Assembly: GCA_028564675.1 (NCBI GenBank)
Contig: JAOVVO010000041.1
Location: 62,001-126,000 of the forward strand
Reading direction: 5' to 3'
DNA length: 64,000 nt
Source: Onchocerca lupi
Taxonomy: Eukaryota > Nematoda > Chromadorea > Rhabditida > Onchocercidae
Shown piece by piece: positions 26,036 to 38,126 of the stretch. Within the stretch, counting starts at the first letter, position 1, and the number at the start of each line of letters is the position of its first letter. The translations under genes were made by a program, and so were the position numbers. Under the pieces are notes generated by a model that did not search any database, was not told the DNA's origin, and was given only the letters and a program-made list of their open reading frames with translations.

Positions 26036-26868
26036 ATGGGAGGTTCACAATCTCAGTCATATGATTTGAGCCATGAATCGATGAAATCATTACAAGATAA
26101 ACAGGATATAGTTCCTAGTAATGACATTGTGGATGGTAAACTGATTCATGTCATTTCTTCCGAAAATTCTTCCAGAAATTCTGATATTTTGCCGAACACG
26201 CAGGTTATTTTTCGTTTTCAGAAAATATGAAATTTATAAAAAGCACATTAGTTCGTCACAAAATTGTTTATGTGATTACACCTGTGGGAGAACGATATCG
26301 CGATACATTGGAATGCTGTAGTGTGAGATTAAAGAAATGGTTTCATGATTGAGTGGAATTGAATATGATCACCGAGTTTGGAACAGAATTTTGATATGTA
26401 ATAGTTCTAAACAACATGAAACTCATCATTTTGATACAATAATGCCGGTCAAATGATTGTATTTTCGAGAAAGCTTTGGCATCTCTTTTTAAACAATTAT
26501 AGTGACACAAAGTATTGAAATATTCAACTTCTCGTCTGAATAGTATTTCTTTAAATAATCTAACCTAGATTTATTTCAGGTAGACGAATAAATTAATAAT
26601 AATATTAAATAATCTATATTTGAAATGTTCCTGAAGTATTTCATACTGTGCCTAAAGCACAGTATTTTAAATATAAGATCATGGATTTGAAGACATACAT
26701 TTAAAATTTATGAAACTTTAAATTTTTTATTTTTGATTCGGACTTGACATGCTATTGCAGGAATTGCAGCGAATACATCCACCAGAGGAAATACCATTGA
26801 CACCAGAGGAAATGCCATCAGAGACGAAAACAACGGATCCCAAAATGATTGAAACAACTGTTGAATAA
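26036..26868 (+). CDS. Small two-exon gene, probable N-myristoylated acidic protein
   Basis: Exon 26036-26203 (56 codons) ends at CAG|GTTATT. Exon 26761-26868 follows GCTATTGCAG and ends in TAA; the junction is phase 0. The 91-residue product starts MGGSQSQSYDLSHESMKS. Gly2 with Ser at positions 4 and 6 fits the N-myristoylation consensus, and no cysteine near the N-terminus is available for palmitoylation. The C-terminal exon has two similar short units, HPPEEIPLT and PEEMPSETK, both acidic and Pro-rich. There is no signal peptide or hydrophobic helix, so membrane contact would depend on the acyl group. AATAAA at 27127-27132 could serve the 3' end. Splice sites, phase and composition make it a likely real gene, but I do not recognise its family and infer no function beyond membrane-associated. 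Confidence 0.6.
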
Positions 26869-28399
26869 GTCGAATAATCGACTTCTCTTTATTTACACCT
26901 TGGGCAGATGAATAACGGCAGATTTTAAATGATTGTTCTATTTATATTTTATGATAATACACATTACTTTTCATTCACGCCACTTGCTAAACACTTTACG
27001 AAACATATTGGAAACAACTATGAATTGCACCGAACAATTGATAACTAAAATTTCTTTTTATATCATCATTGCGTCTGTATATTTATTTAATTAATTCCGG
27101 CTGTTCAACATTCCTATAATTTCCTTAAATAAAATATCTGATTGTTCTTCTATATCGACGCATTCAATAAATTTTCTTGGTATATACTTCTGAAAGTTTC
27201 GATCTAAATACGTAAATAACACCGAAATAGGCTTCAAGGAGGAACAGATCTATCAGATTTGACTATAGATTGGTTTGAAGAGATTTCAATGCGATATTGA
27301 GTTTGAACATTTTAGAAAAAAAGTTACATGTGTAGTGTAATGTAACTTGTCAGACTTAATTGTTCAATGATTTTTAGATGAGTTTATTTTCTATTGAAGA
27401 CAAGTGCAACTATCAACTGTATTTCTTCCCTACTATCTGCCATGTCAGCCATCAAATGCTTTTATTTTTTGAAATCATTCACATTACTGTTCCTCCAATT
27501 TTCTGTTCTCTAGATTAATCATTAGAATAGCAGATAACTTTTTATATGCTTCTTACATACCTCTTTATCACTTTTAAAATACTCTTGCTTTTCTTACAAT
27601 AGTTTTGTGTACACTTCTCTTCCAGCACTTGTTTTAGATGCTCCTCAGTGAAGTCATAATAATCATAATTTTGGCAATTCATTGCTATCTCAGCATAGTC
27701 GAATGTATCAAAAAAAAAAAAAAAAAAGTACCAAATACACCTGTCACGTTAATATCCATTTCGGCTTTCTTTGTTTAGATCGTCTGACTTTCGTATAGAA
27801 GCAAAAGACTAATCGAACAATCTAGCAGCTGGTTCCCTCTGAAGTCAAATCAAAAATCTAGCTCTGAAAGTGGATGGCGCCTGAGCGAAAGATTTATTTT
27901 TTCTTAAATGTTTTGTTCATTTCACAGCGCCAGTTCTGCTTATCAAAAATGGTCCACTCGGAGCAAACATTCAATGTTTACGTGTCATTCAAGCAAGCAA
28001 GACGTCATACTCATTGAAAGTTCGAGATTAGGTTGAAGACGTTTCGTACCACAATTCCTCCAATCATTCGCTTTATCGAATGTAACAGCTTTATTACTTT
28101 TTACTCTAGCTATCTATTCTGCTAGTTCTTCTTTAGAACAAGCGGTTTTGCGAATTATTCATGGTAAATGGAAATAATTTTTGGTACATTAGTAAGTACA
28201 ATCTCTTTTCTCGACAATTTTGGAATATAGCAATCAAAAATCTTCTCCAATGCATCTCGGTTTTAAATGAAGCTTTTGTCTTCATCTCATCTTATTTAAT
28301 TCTAGCATTCTTCATTGAATCAAACTGTTAAATCTTGACGTACAAGCCTGATAAATACCGTAATAAAATGACTGCCATGTTATTCACGAAGCCAAATTA
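26869..28399. other. Intergenic AT-rich region
   Basis: Contains the probable 3' UTR of the small gene at 26036-26868, with AATAAA sites near 27127 and 27166, and a 17-base A-run at 27711-27727. No coding region supported. Confidence 0.5.
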
Positions 28400-28858
28400 G
28401 TGCAAACAACAATGACTACATTGCAACCTTTCTCAACATCTTTTTTTTTTATTAAGTTTGCAACTCGATTTAAGTCAGTTAACGAAGTCCCACCAAATTT
28501 TTTTATTCAAAGAATTTTAGAGATTTTTATGTGTGCATCAACGATCATCGGTCTTGCTTTTTTAGTAGGTTTCATCTTTTTTTTTATCTTTTCATATAGA
28601 TTATCAAAGAAACTAATAAAAAGTGCCCTTAATAGAGAACGTGGCTTACAAAACTTGATATTTGTTTCACTTATTGAACCGAATTTGATTTCTAAAAATA
28701 AATGTAGAAAACAAAAATACGATTTAAAAAAATTCATCGTTCATAGCATGAATCAATATTATAAGCAAAACAAAAAGCAATTGATCAGTAACTTGAGTAA
28801 CGGATTATTGTCATATTTCAGAGGAAACAAAAATGTTTCGCTCTACACCTATCTGTAA
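28400..28858 (+). CDS. Unrecognised single reading frame with one membrane helix
   Basis: A 152-codon frame, the longest unexplained one in the window. It has one strong hydrophobic segment (MCASTIIGLAFLVGFIFFFI, about residues 43-62) followed by a basic stretch (SYRLSKKLIK) and a Lys/Asn/Tyr-rich C-terminal half. A TATCT|GTAATT donor at 28852 and a TATTTCAG acceptor at 28923 would extend it into a further short His-rich segment, but that is weak. In DNA this AT-rich one frame of this length per 64 kb can arise by chance, and Phe/Lys/Asn/Ile bias is what random AT-rich sequence gives. No family recognised. Confidence 0.25.
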   Translation: MQTTMTTLQPFSTSFFFIKFATRFKSVNEVPPNFFIQRILEIFMCASTIIGLAFLVGFIFFFIFSYRLSKKLIKSALNRERGLQNLIFVSLIEPNLISKNKCRKQKYDLKKFIVHSMNQYYKQNKKQLISNLSNGLLSYFRGNKNVSLYTYL

Positions 28859-28923
28859 TTGCTCCTTTGGTGCGCTGTCAACAATCATATTAAATGCCAT
28901 TTTTTGCTTCTACTAATATTTCA

Positions 28924-30326
28924 GATTGTTAAATATACCATCGCATTCACATGCATCGCATGTTTGCCACCAATGCCATATGCAAGTAGTAAATTTAAAT
29001 TTGAATTTAAATTAAGATTGGGATTTCCTTCCTATCAAGCGAGTTTAATTACAAATATTATGCAGGGCAATTTAATAATATGATGTAACAAAACAACAAC
29101 TGTCTTCTAGTGGACGTTTATGAGCACCCCGCGGCAAACTATCATATCATCACTACCAACAATATCATCTTGCTTATCTTCCTATTGCTGTTGCAGTTGC
29201 TGTGTTGCCAATCTTCCATTCTTTCAATCTTTGTTTATCATCGTTGTTTATTTGCAACAGATTTTTATGGAATTCTCCTCATTCACTTTAAATTTCATAT
29301 TATTTTCCATTTTTTATTAGTTATGCAGTTTTAGAAAGTGAGTAAATATGAAATCTTAAATTGTAGGTGGTAGGACATGAAAACTTGGACAAGTTTTTTT
29401 TGTCCAATGAAGATGCAAAAATTATGTTGGTAAGAGTTAAGCAAAAAAAAGTATTGCTAGAGCAGGAATGAGCTATCCTATTTCAAAATTGCAACCCATA
29501 AATTTCATTCTTCAATTTAACTCGAAATGATTTCGAGATGAAAAAAAGAATAAGTAAACAATGTTCATCCAAATTCTTAATTCGTAATTCTTTCTTACAC
29601 CAGTGAATGAGAAACATTATTTAAAGTCAAATCCTCCCATCTTTTTCACCAAAATTATCTTCCTATAATTAGTGTTTGGTATATTTTTCAATAAAATATT
29701 GCTTTAAACTCAAACATTTTAGCAACAATTGAAGTGGAAAATTGAGTATAAATTATACTGCCATATCCTTTTATTTTGATATCTTTGATTCTTGAATTGG
29801 TTAAATTCTATCTTGGAAATTTTGTAAATTCTACCGGAATCTTTTTAAGTGAATAATTCAAATATTTAGAGGCAAAAGACTTATAATTTTATGCAACGAA
29901 GAAAGGAAGATTGCTAAGAAACAGCAGAAATTAGAAATCAAAGTAAAATGATACTTTAAAGTGAGGAAGTTAATCGTCTACTCCTTACATGGAATGAAAT
30001 CATTTCTATTGTTCGGCCGATAGGTGCTCTTATTATGGAAAGATTTTCCTGAAAAGCCATTTGACCTATCACGAAGAATCCAAATTGCCAAAGTTTGACC
30101 AAACTGTTGAAACTATTTCACAGAAACAATATCTTATCATTCTATAATTGCGTGATCTTAGTAAGGATAACGATTGGAAACGCAGAAACATTGATTTTGA
30201 AAACAAAAAATTAAAATATTAGAAACTATTTTGCAAAAAAGGTCATTTTTTGATGACAGAGGCTGATGAAACGAACATTGAAAAGTAAATATTTGCTCAA
30301 ATTTCTAATTAGTAACGTTCTTGTAG
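28924..30326. other. Non-coding or uncertain stretch
   Basis: Overlapping plus-strand frames at 29110-29334 are Leu/Ile/Phe/Ser/Cys-rich in two registers over the same bases, which indicates low-complexity sequence and not a gene. Nothing else supported. Confidence 0.4.
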
Positions 30327-30616
30327 GTGAAACAAAATTATATCTTTGGCTTGATATCACCATTGCTAATCGCATCGTAATGGGTGGGAAACCGCTAAGG
30401 AATCTTCTATGTTGCTATTACCCGAAAACTGAAGATATCAGGGACGATCTACGACCAATATCTGGTTGCTATGGTCAGACTTATAACATCGAACAAATCA
30501 ATTCTAAACAAAATATTGATTTATTGGAAACAAATAGAACTAAAAAATGCACCTACAAACGGAACGAGAGTCCACAACCAGTTGAAATTGCGAATTTCAA
30601 ACTAAACGGTACTCAG
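30327..30616 (+). CDS. Candidate internal coding exon, gene unknown
   Basis: A TTCTTGTAG acceptor (ending 30326) and an ACTCAG|GTAAAT donor enclose 290 bases open in one frame for 96 codons. The frame reads ETKLYLWLDITIANR, then GGKPLRNLLCCYYPKTEDIR and RTKKCTYKRNESPQPVEIAN. The composition is mixed and protein-like, unlike the random frames nearby. It enters in phase 1 and leaves in phase 0, matching the phase-0 start of the lim-9 exon at 38127, so it might be a far-upstream lim-9 exon. No ATG-containing partner exon was found. No domain recognised. Confidence 0.4.
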
Positions 30617-32702
30617 GTAAATTTTTTCCAAATATATGAACGAATTTTTCAAATCATTAATCCAACTTTTCAATCTTTAAATTTTTAGCTATGTGTGTTG
30701 CTATAACTCAATATTCCTACTTTTAAATAATAATGAGACAGCTCTTATATTATAAATTGCTTCACACGAATATTGTGCTGAAGTTTTGGTTTACATTGAG
30801 CTAAGGAATGCGTCAATTTGAAGTAGATCAAGTGGATTTTGCTTCAAATTGACATTCTTTGTATTTATTTATATTAAATCTAAAAAGTTCAGAGTCAAAT
30901 TTCATAATCCATCCAAAAGTGATGATTTCAGCTATTGTCATTTTTGATCGATACCAAAGTACAAGTGCCCGTGCATATTCTTTGTAAATTTCGCAATTAA
31001 ATTTCGAATTGAATATTTTCAGTATAATTGTTTCCGGAATTGCTTAATGTTCTTGCAAAGATGCAATATTCAAAACATAATACTTCATGCTTCTTTTTTC
31101 TATTTCTCTCTTGCTCTTATATTTCTTCTGAAAATTCGCCCTTTATTTTAATCAATTTCGAAAAATAAAAATCCAAAAAACGAAAGAAATTCGAAAATTT
31201 TTTTGAAAAGAGAGTCGTTTATGAAGCTTCTTGCCATGACTGAGAAATCGTACAATCATTGATACTTTCTTGCACTAACTATTTATTTACTTATATACAA
31301 GAATTAATTTTCATTGTTATTGAAAGAATCATTAACACCATCGGAAGTTAAATATATCGGTACATCGGTATCTGTCTGCTTGAATAAAATAGCAAATAGA
31401 AAACAACAAAATTCCTCACATTTATTGGCACACAATACTTTTCCTCTTCCTGCATTCTGTATTGATTTGAATCAGAATTATTTATTCATTTATATTGTTT
31501 TAGCAATGATAACGATTATTTTTCTCTTCGAAATAAATGCACTACCCGGCAATTTTTTCAAGATCAGATTAATTTATATGATTCTTTAAGTTTCTAACAG
31601 TTACATTTTCTATTTATAGCAGTTAGACAGTTACTTTCTGCAAATCGAAAATTTTGAAGTTCAGACCACGAAGAATCAGCATATTATCTTCTTATTTCAC
31701 GTATTGAGGTCGAATCTTGTCCTTTTTTACAGAAGTGACTTCATTGGCTATTAGATTACAATATGTTAGTTTTAATTAACAATTCAATTCGTACTTTCAC
31801 AATGATGCTTCATTTATATTTCTTCTATAACACTTCCGTCTGATATTTTTGATCCGGCCATTCGTATTATCACGTTTATGCCATAAATTGATATTTTATT
31901 GAGCATTGTTTCACTTAAAAATTACTAGAAAGAAGAATGCTTGGAAGAAGAGTATAAATTTAATTTTTTTTTCGAAAATCATCAAAAAATTTGTTATTTA
32001 ATATGAGGGAAATGCTTCTTAAACGCAAATTATCGATTACTCATTTGTTAATCACATGACATTATAATAATAATGGTAATGACACTGATAATCAATTAAA
32101 TAAATGATGTTGATGATTCTCGAATGCCGTGCATATTGAAACTTATTCCAAACTCCTCCGTCATGAATTTGTTTTTGAGAGATATTTCATCGACATTTTG
32201 ATCATCTCGAGATCCTAATGCTCTCAGTCTAAATTATCTGTTGGATCATGCAGTCAATGCTTTTACTATAAAAATTTCTATTTCTATTTTTCTATTTATG
32301 TAATTCTTTGGTGCCAGTAAGATGTTGTACATCATTCTGCAACTACACGTCTAATTGAAAGCGTACTACTGTAGCACCCTCCCTTGCATGACTCTTTCGA
32401 TATGATGAAGAAGTTCATTTTCAGGTTTGAAATTAAGTTAATAGGCACAATTTCTCGTCTTTTCTATCTCTTTATTTTTGCAAATAAGGGCTTGATATCA
32501 ATATCGTGATGATAGCTGTTATAATAACCATTATTGTAATATTTGTTACTATTATTATTATTGTTTTATTCGCTTTCATTGCCATTGTAGTCGGAATCAT
32601 TCGTTTTAAAATGTCATTGTTGTCAATATTGCAGCTAAAATTTCGGTAAGTTTTATAAGTGTAATTGCACTAATCAAAATCGAATCTACATTTCTTGTCA
32701 AA
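30617..32702. other. Gene-poor stretch with one weak frame
   Basis: A plus-strand frame at 31314-31589 begins protein-like (SEVKYIGTSVSVCLNKIANR) but lacks splice sites and becomes hydrophobic and AT-driven towards its end. The remainder is AT-rich with TTA/ATT-rich patches near 32520-32570. No gene supported. Confidence 0.4.
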
Positions 32703-34814
32703 ATGGCAGCAATTTCAACAAACTTTAGTGTAAAATGTCTGACCCCTCTTCCTGTTCATACCTCATCAGATGCAACAGGTAATCAGGAGAGAGCAGGAAA
32801 AGCGGACTGCATGGAAAAAAATGTGTGTGTATGTGTGTTTTGTGTGTGTAATTCTTTTAAAAATCTTTTATTAAATTGGACAATTTTTTGTTCTTTCAAA
32901 CATGACAAATTGATTCATTTCTTTTTTATTACATCCTTCTTCCACCTTTTGTCGAGTAATTCCTTAATTTCGACATAATTTCTCACAATTTCAAACATAT
33001 TAAGTTGGCCCTATTTGTAATTTACCTAGAGTGTCATCAAACTAGTCATCTTTCAAAATATCATTTTACTAATTCTAATCCTTCTAGTGCACTTACCCTT
33101 TCTCTGCTAAAACAACTGACAAAATAAATCTGCTTGATTATCTTCACAACATCAGAAATTTTCATGCCCTCAGATATTTGGCCGAACCAGCTTCGCAAAA
33201 TTCTATTTACTATTTCATTACAGCTATAGAAATGATTAACATTCAGCTACTCTCTCTATGCTTTGGAGTTTTTGCCATCGAAGAAGATAATTTAAGTGAT
33301 ATGTAATTGATAACTATTGTGTTACAAGAACTTTCTATATCAGAAATAGCTATCAATAAACAATGGCAGCAGTATGCACAAGATTATCAGTATTCGTATG
33401 GTAATATCGCTGCCGAATCTTCCAATACAACATTAAAATTTTCATTTTTTTTTTTAAATTATTTATTGTCTGAATTTTTAATCGATCAAGAAGAATAATA
33501 ATATAAAATGATTCCAATTTGTGAAGGGACAGTGAGTGAAGTTATTTTATCGCTGAAGCTTATCTCGTCTTAGTTTCAAGAGAAAATAGCCGCGAGCTGT
33601 TTCTCCCTGTTTTCTACTTTAAATTTTACCACAGTTCCTACAGATCAATTGTTGATTATCATTGACCATTGATTGATGACCATTAGTGATCATTTTTGGG
33701 AAATTTTCATCGCCATTTTTTTTTTTCTTTTGTTGTGATAAGGAAATCCATATAGGAAATGTACTTTTTATCGCATATTTCACGTTTTTAATCATACTTC
33801 TGTGTTTCGAAGTAATATGATGGAATATTGGAGAAACGTAGCAATATGAGGAATGAATAAAAAGTTTCAATCTCATCAATAGAATAAATCTGAAGCAGTT
33901 ACTTAATTAGAATTAAGACTAAGTTTGATTTCATTAGAGAAAGATCGATCTCAACTAATCCTTCCATACGCAACCATTTAACATTAACCATGGCAAGTGC
34001 ATTTCTGCTAAAGTTTATTTATTTTTTGTCAAAATGGCGAACATTCTTTAGAGCAAAAAAAAAGAAACTTCCAAGAGTCAGTCTGTATAAAATCAAACTT
34101 TGGCGATGAATCGATCGTCCCTCAACAACATAACTTTTTCTTCTTGACAAAGTTGATGACAGTATCGATACAGTCTATTCATAATCTTATTTTTCTGTTT
34201 TCTTCCAAGGAAATGCCAGCAAAATTTGAATTGATGTGTCGTGCTGCTGAAGCGACAATGGTAGCTCATTACTGGCGATACTGTCGTCATCTTGATCGTT
34301 GTCATTGACGCCGCTTTCTTATATTGAATCGAAGGTTACAACATCTGCTCATTTCCTCTTCGACAGCTTCTGCTCAATGTACTATTCACCATTTCCAATT
34401 TTTTTCTTTTTTTTTCCTGTTGAAGGATAACTATAGAGATATTTAAATTTGCCTACTTTCTAATCCTTCGTCCTCCATAGCTGCAGTAGTATGGCAGGGA
34501 GATTCGTTTACAACGATTTTCAAAAGTTCAATTTCAAAGTTTTCATCATATATTTGAGTTAAAAATTCCGGAAACAAATAAAAATCCAATAGGTACACCT
34601 GAAAAGCACGAAATTATAGCGTTACCAATTATATATTAGCATCAGATCTTGGCTCATCAGTTCTAAGATTAATCGATTAGACTATTTTTTTCAATATTGA
34701 ATGAATAGATTGCCTCAATTGATCAAACAACTTTCTAGTTACTCATCGATGTACTTGGGTTTAATTTCAGGTCGACCTGCCGATCTCGTAACAGTCACAT
34801 CTTTTAGACGATAA
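32703..34814 (+). CDS. Putative three-exon gene for a 58-residue protein
   Basis: ATG 32703 sits in AAAATGG. Exon 32703-32778 (starts MAAISTNFSVKCLTPLP) ends at ACAG|GTAATC in phase 1. Exon 33344-33400 follows CTATATCAG, reads IAINKQWQQYAQDYQYSY, and ends at TATG|GTAATA in phase 1. Exon 34771-34814 follows TTAATTTCAG, reads GRPADLVTVTSFRR and ends in TAA. All three junctions share phase 1 and have good consensus sites, which is unlikely by chance though not impossible in exons this short. No signal peptide or membrane helix. The middle exon is rich in Gln, Tyr and Trp. A GT microsatellite lies just downstream of exon 1 (32821-32850). No family recognised; it could also be the start of a longer gene with alternative exons. 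Confidence 0.4.
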
Positions 34815-37800
34815 TTTCTATTCATATAATGTTGTGATTAATCATATCACTCTAACAACTTTTAAGAAATGAAATTAGAATGAAACGTAAACTCTCTTTA
34901 GATCATCACTAAATTAATTTGTTCACAAGTTTCGAATTTCATTTGTTTTTCTTTTCTTTTTTTTTTTGAATTCTAAATATATAACTATCTGAGTTAGTGT
35001 TTATTTATGAAATGAAGTCAACATATTGGATCATATTTTCTGTGGAATATAGGAACTTTGAGCATTAAAAACTTGTTTACCGCATACTTTAGATTCAAAA
35101 TTCATTTTATTTCAGACAGTTCCCATTTTTGACATATGGCATGTTTTTATGCATACGTTTTGGAATGCAACAACAGTCCTTTACTAGCCGTTCCATAAAC
35201 ATTTCCGAATCATTCCTATAAATTTACTTTTATTGATTTTTGATAAATTCATAATTCTTTCAATTCTTTACTTTATGAAATTAAACGATGAAGTTAATGT
35301 CTAAAAAATTTTTTAAAAACTATGAAATAAAATAATTCGTTTGTTTGAAATCAAAATTACTCCCATCAATTTGTCACATCTTGATTTCGACATTTTATCG
35401 ATTTTTGTATACATTTATATTCTGTTCCCCAAATAAACCACTCATCATTTGTTGATATCTTTTCAAAAATATACGAAAGTTAGTATCAGAAAGAAATATA
35501 TCTGACTGTTGACATCAAGCAATCCTAAAAATCTGAAGAGCGAATGATTAGTTATGAAAATATTTTCGTTTGATCGATTATCTGTTATTTTAACACCGCT
35601 TATCTCACCTCTCATCAATACCAATCACTAGTAAAGAACTTGTTTTATTCATTTGCTCTGAGATTTAGAGACAGCTATTAGTGGATAGCAATATTACTTG
35701 CCCTGTCCATCTTGATTGCAAGCTGTTCTGTTCTCTGCATGCATTGAACTTATCAATCACTACTATCAGTGATTAGTTGTCTCTAAATTAGAATCATTTA
35801 TCTTTTAAATCGCAAATCTTTTATCTTCCATCATATCTCCCTTTCCTAGCACATACTAAATCAACAAATACTAAGTCGGATCTTACACAGTATTTCCTAC
35901 TAATAATTAATAATATTTATGAGTGATGATAAGATTTCTATCAGTATCAGTGATTAGAGCTAGCTTGAACAGAATACAGCAATAACGATAGTGATGTTTA
36001 CGATGAAAGCAATGATGATAAAATTAATGATATAGGATGACACTTCTATTACAGATTCAAGACCAATAATTGATTGAAATTCAAAATTCTCATCCGAAGA
36101 ATAACATCCAAAAGAATTTACAATGTGTAAAATAAAGTTTTCTCCTCTGTGCTTGTCTTTCTTTCGTCTTATCTCATTTTTTGCTTCTTCAGTCTCATCT
36201 TTTAGTCATCCATCTTTCAGACTGAAATAACTTTTTAAGCCTCAAAACGGAGATCCAAAAACAAACAAGCAAAAGTCATTAATTCCTATTCAGCTAAAAA
36301 TGCAAAACATTCCATAAATTGTGTTGATAATAATTATGAAAAATTATATTAATTATGATGGGAATGAAATGATATCGTTAAGGATATCGACTAATTGGCT
36401 TTCTTCGATAAGCTTTCTTTTCATTCCACTTAATAAGTTAAATAAGCGTTTTTCATGAGAAATTAATCTTTTGAAGGATTCTCCTCTTTTGCGATATTTC
36501 TACAAAAGCGAAGAATTCGGTCCTCATTTAATCTCAATATTCGCATAAGCCATAATATTAACACTCCTCAACGTCAGAACTTTTTTTGCTTAATTAAACA
36601 AAGTTTTGGGTTTACGGTTAGCCTTTCGAAAAGAGTATGTAGCATGGTTGTAGCTTAAACAGGAACCACTGTTTGCATATTTTGTAATAGTTTGTTCGCA
36701 AACGACTGAGAAGACTGTTTAAATTTGCCATTACCACTTAAATAATTCATCGTGTAAGTATGGTGCATTGTGAATTGTTAAAAAAGAAAAATTCAAAGAA
36801 CTAAGGTATAAAAAAATCTTGTAAATTTCAATAAATAAAAAATTAAGAAAAATCTTCAAATAGCAAAACTAAAAGATGTCTGTTAGTTTCGGTCTATTTT
36901 TTAAAAAATACTGTATAATAATTGATACAGTTTTTGATACCTTTAATACTATTACTGGAATTGAAATCTTCATTACTGCACATAGAAAAAGCTCTAATAA
37001 CCGATAGTGCGTTTTATACCCACTAAAAATAATTTAGAAAATTAAAAACCATTAATCAGTCTTTTATTATTCATTTTTTCTACCAATAATTTACCAATAG
37101 TTCGCGAAAAATATACCAATGAGCATTTAATTTAGGTCACTGGAATGCGTAAATCAAAGCAGTCTATAAGTACTGATTCGTTTTTCTAATTAAGTTATGT
37201 ATTACTTATGTCAAGCTCAGCATTTTTGCAACAAGTGGTTGTAATTTTTATTCAGAATTGTATATTTCGCTATCATTTGATTTTGCATATCGATTGATTG
37301 ATTTGATTTTTCATATGCATAATAAATCAATATAATTTCCAATTAAATTTTGAGATATCATTTTTTCTCTCTAGTGATGTATTAAAACGAATATTATTTT
37401 TCACTATTTTAAAGAGTTGGTAAAGTTCAAATGAAGAGAAAGTTTCGTTCGGAGAAAAGTGGATGAAATTGTCAAGTTCAAATTTTCACATCCATACTAA
37501 TCATTTATTTATCAGATTTCATTACTATTTTTATTATTCTGAAACAATTCATTTATCATCTGCTAAATAAATTAAATTATCTTTTGTATATCTAAAGGTA
37601 TCCAGAAGCTCTTTTCGCACTTTTTTTTATCAAAAAAGAATCAAGAATGAGAATTCAGTTCTTTATAATCCTCAAATCTTTTTGCATAAATTAAATTCAA
37701 AAGTTTATTGATTCCTGTTTCGGAACAAATTCGGCAAATTTTCGTAACCACCTCAGCATCTTGACATGAAGTCATATCTTGTTTCACAAAATCATTTTAT

Positions 37801-37942
37801 AAGCACTTTTAAATCTCAGATTTGAAAATTTCAAATTTATTTCCAACTAACTGTCTGAAGTCCTCTAGCTAATCTGTATGCATAAAAAATCCGCTCATTT
37901 AATCTGTCACAGGTGCAAGAAACAAAAAAAAGCAGATATGTC
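34815..37942. other. Gene-poor AT-rich stretch
   Basis: I found no exon with paired splice sites and sustained reading frame on either strand. It contains only AT-rich unique sequence and short homopolymer runs. Confidence 0.5.
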
Positions 37943-38056
37943 CATATAAAAAACACTCGCCTATTCGAATGCAATGTTGTTTCGAAATTTCAAATCAATC
38001 GATGAGGAATTTCGTGTCAAAAGCCACAACGAACATTTACATTTTTATTGATATGG
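37943..38056 (-). repeat. Third, inverted copy of the 14.6-kb repeat module
   Basis: Read on the minus strand it matches the order of the 14840-14975 module: ATCAATAAAAATGTAAATGT, GACTTTT-like GGCTTTTGACAC, GATTGATTTGAAATTT, AACAACATTGCATTCGAATA, GGCGAGTGTTTTTTATAT. It ends 25 bases before an open frame that runs into the first candidate lim-9 exon. It is a partial copy with no inverted ends visible. Confidence 0.65.
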
Positions 38057-38126
38057 ATTTCGCTAATTTATACTTGTTACAATGCTTCGTTTTTTATCTG
38101 TTAATTGCTTTATCGAGAGATTACAG

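Noticed and set aside
29110..29334. Two overlapping frames of 66 and 74 codons
   Set aside because: Both are hydrophobic low-complexity readings of the same pyrimidine-rich sequence.
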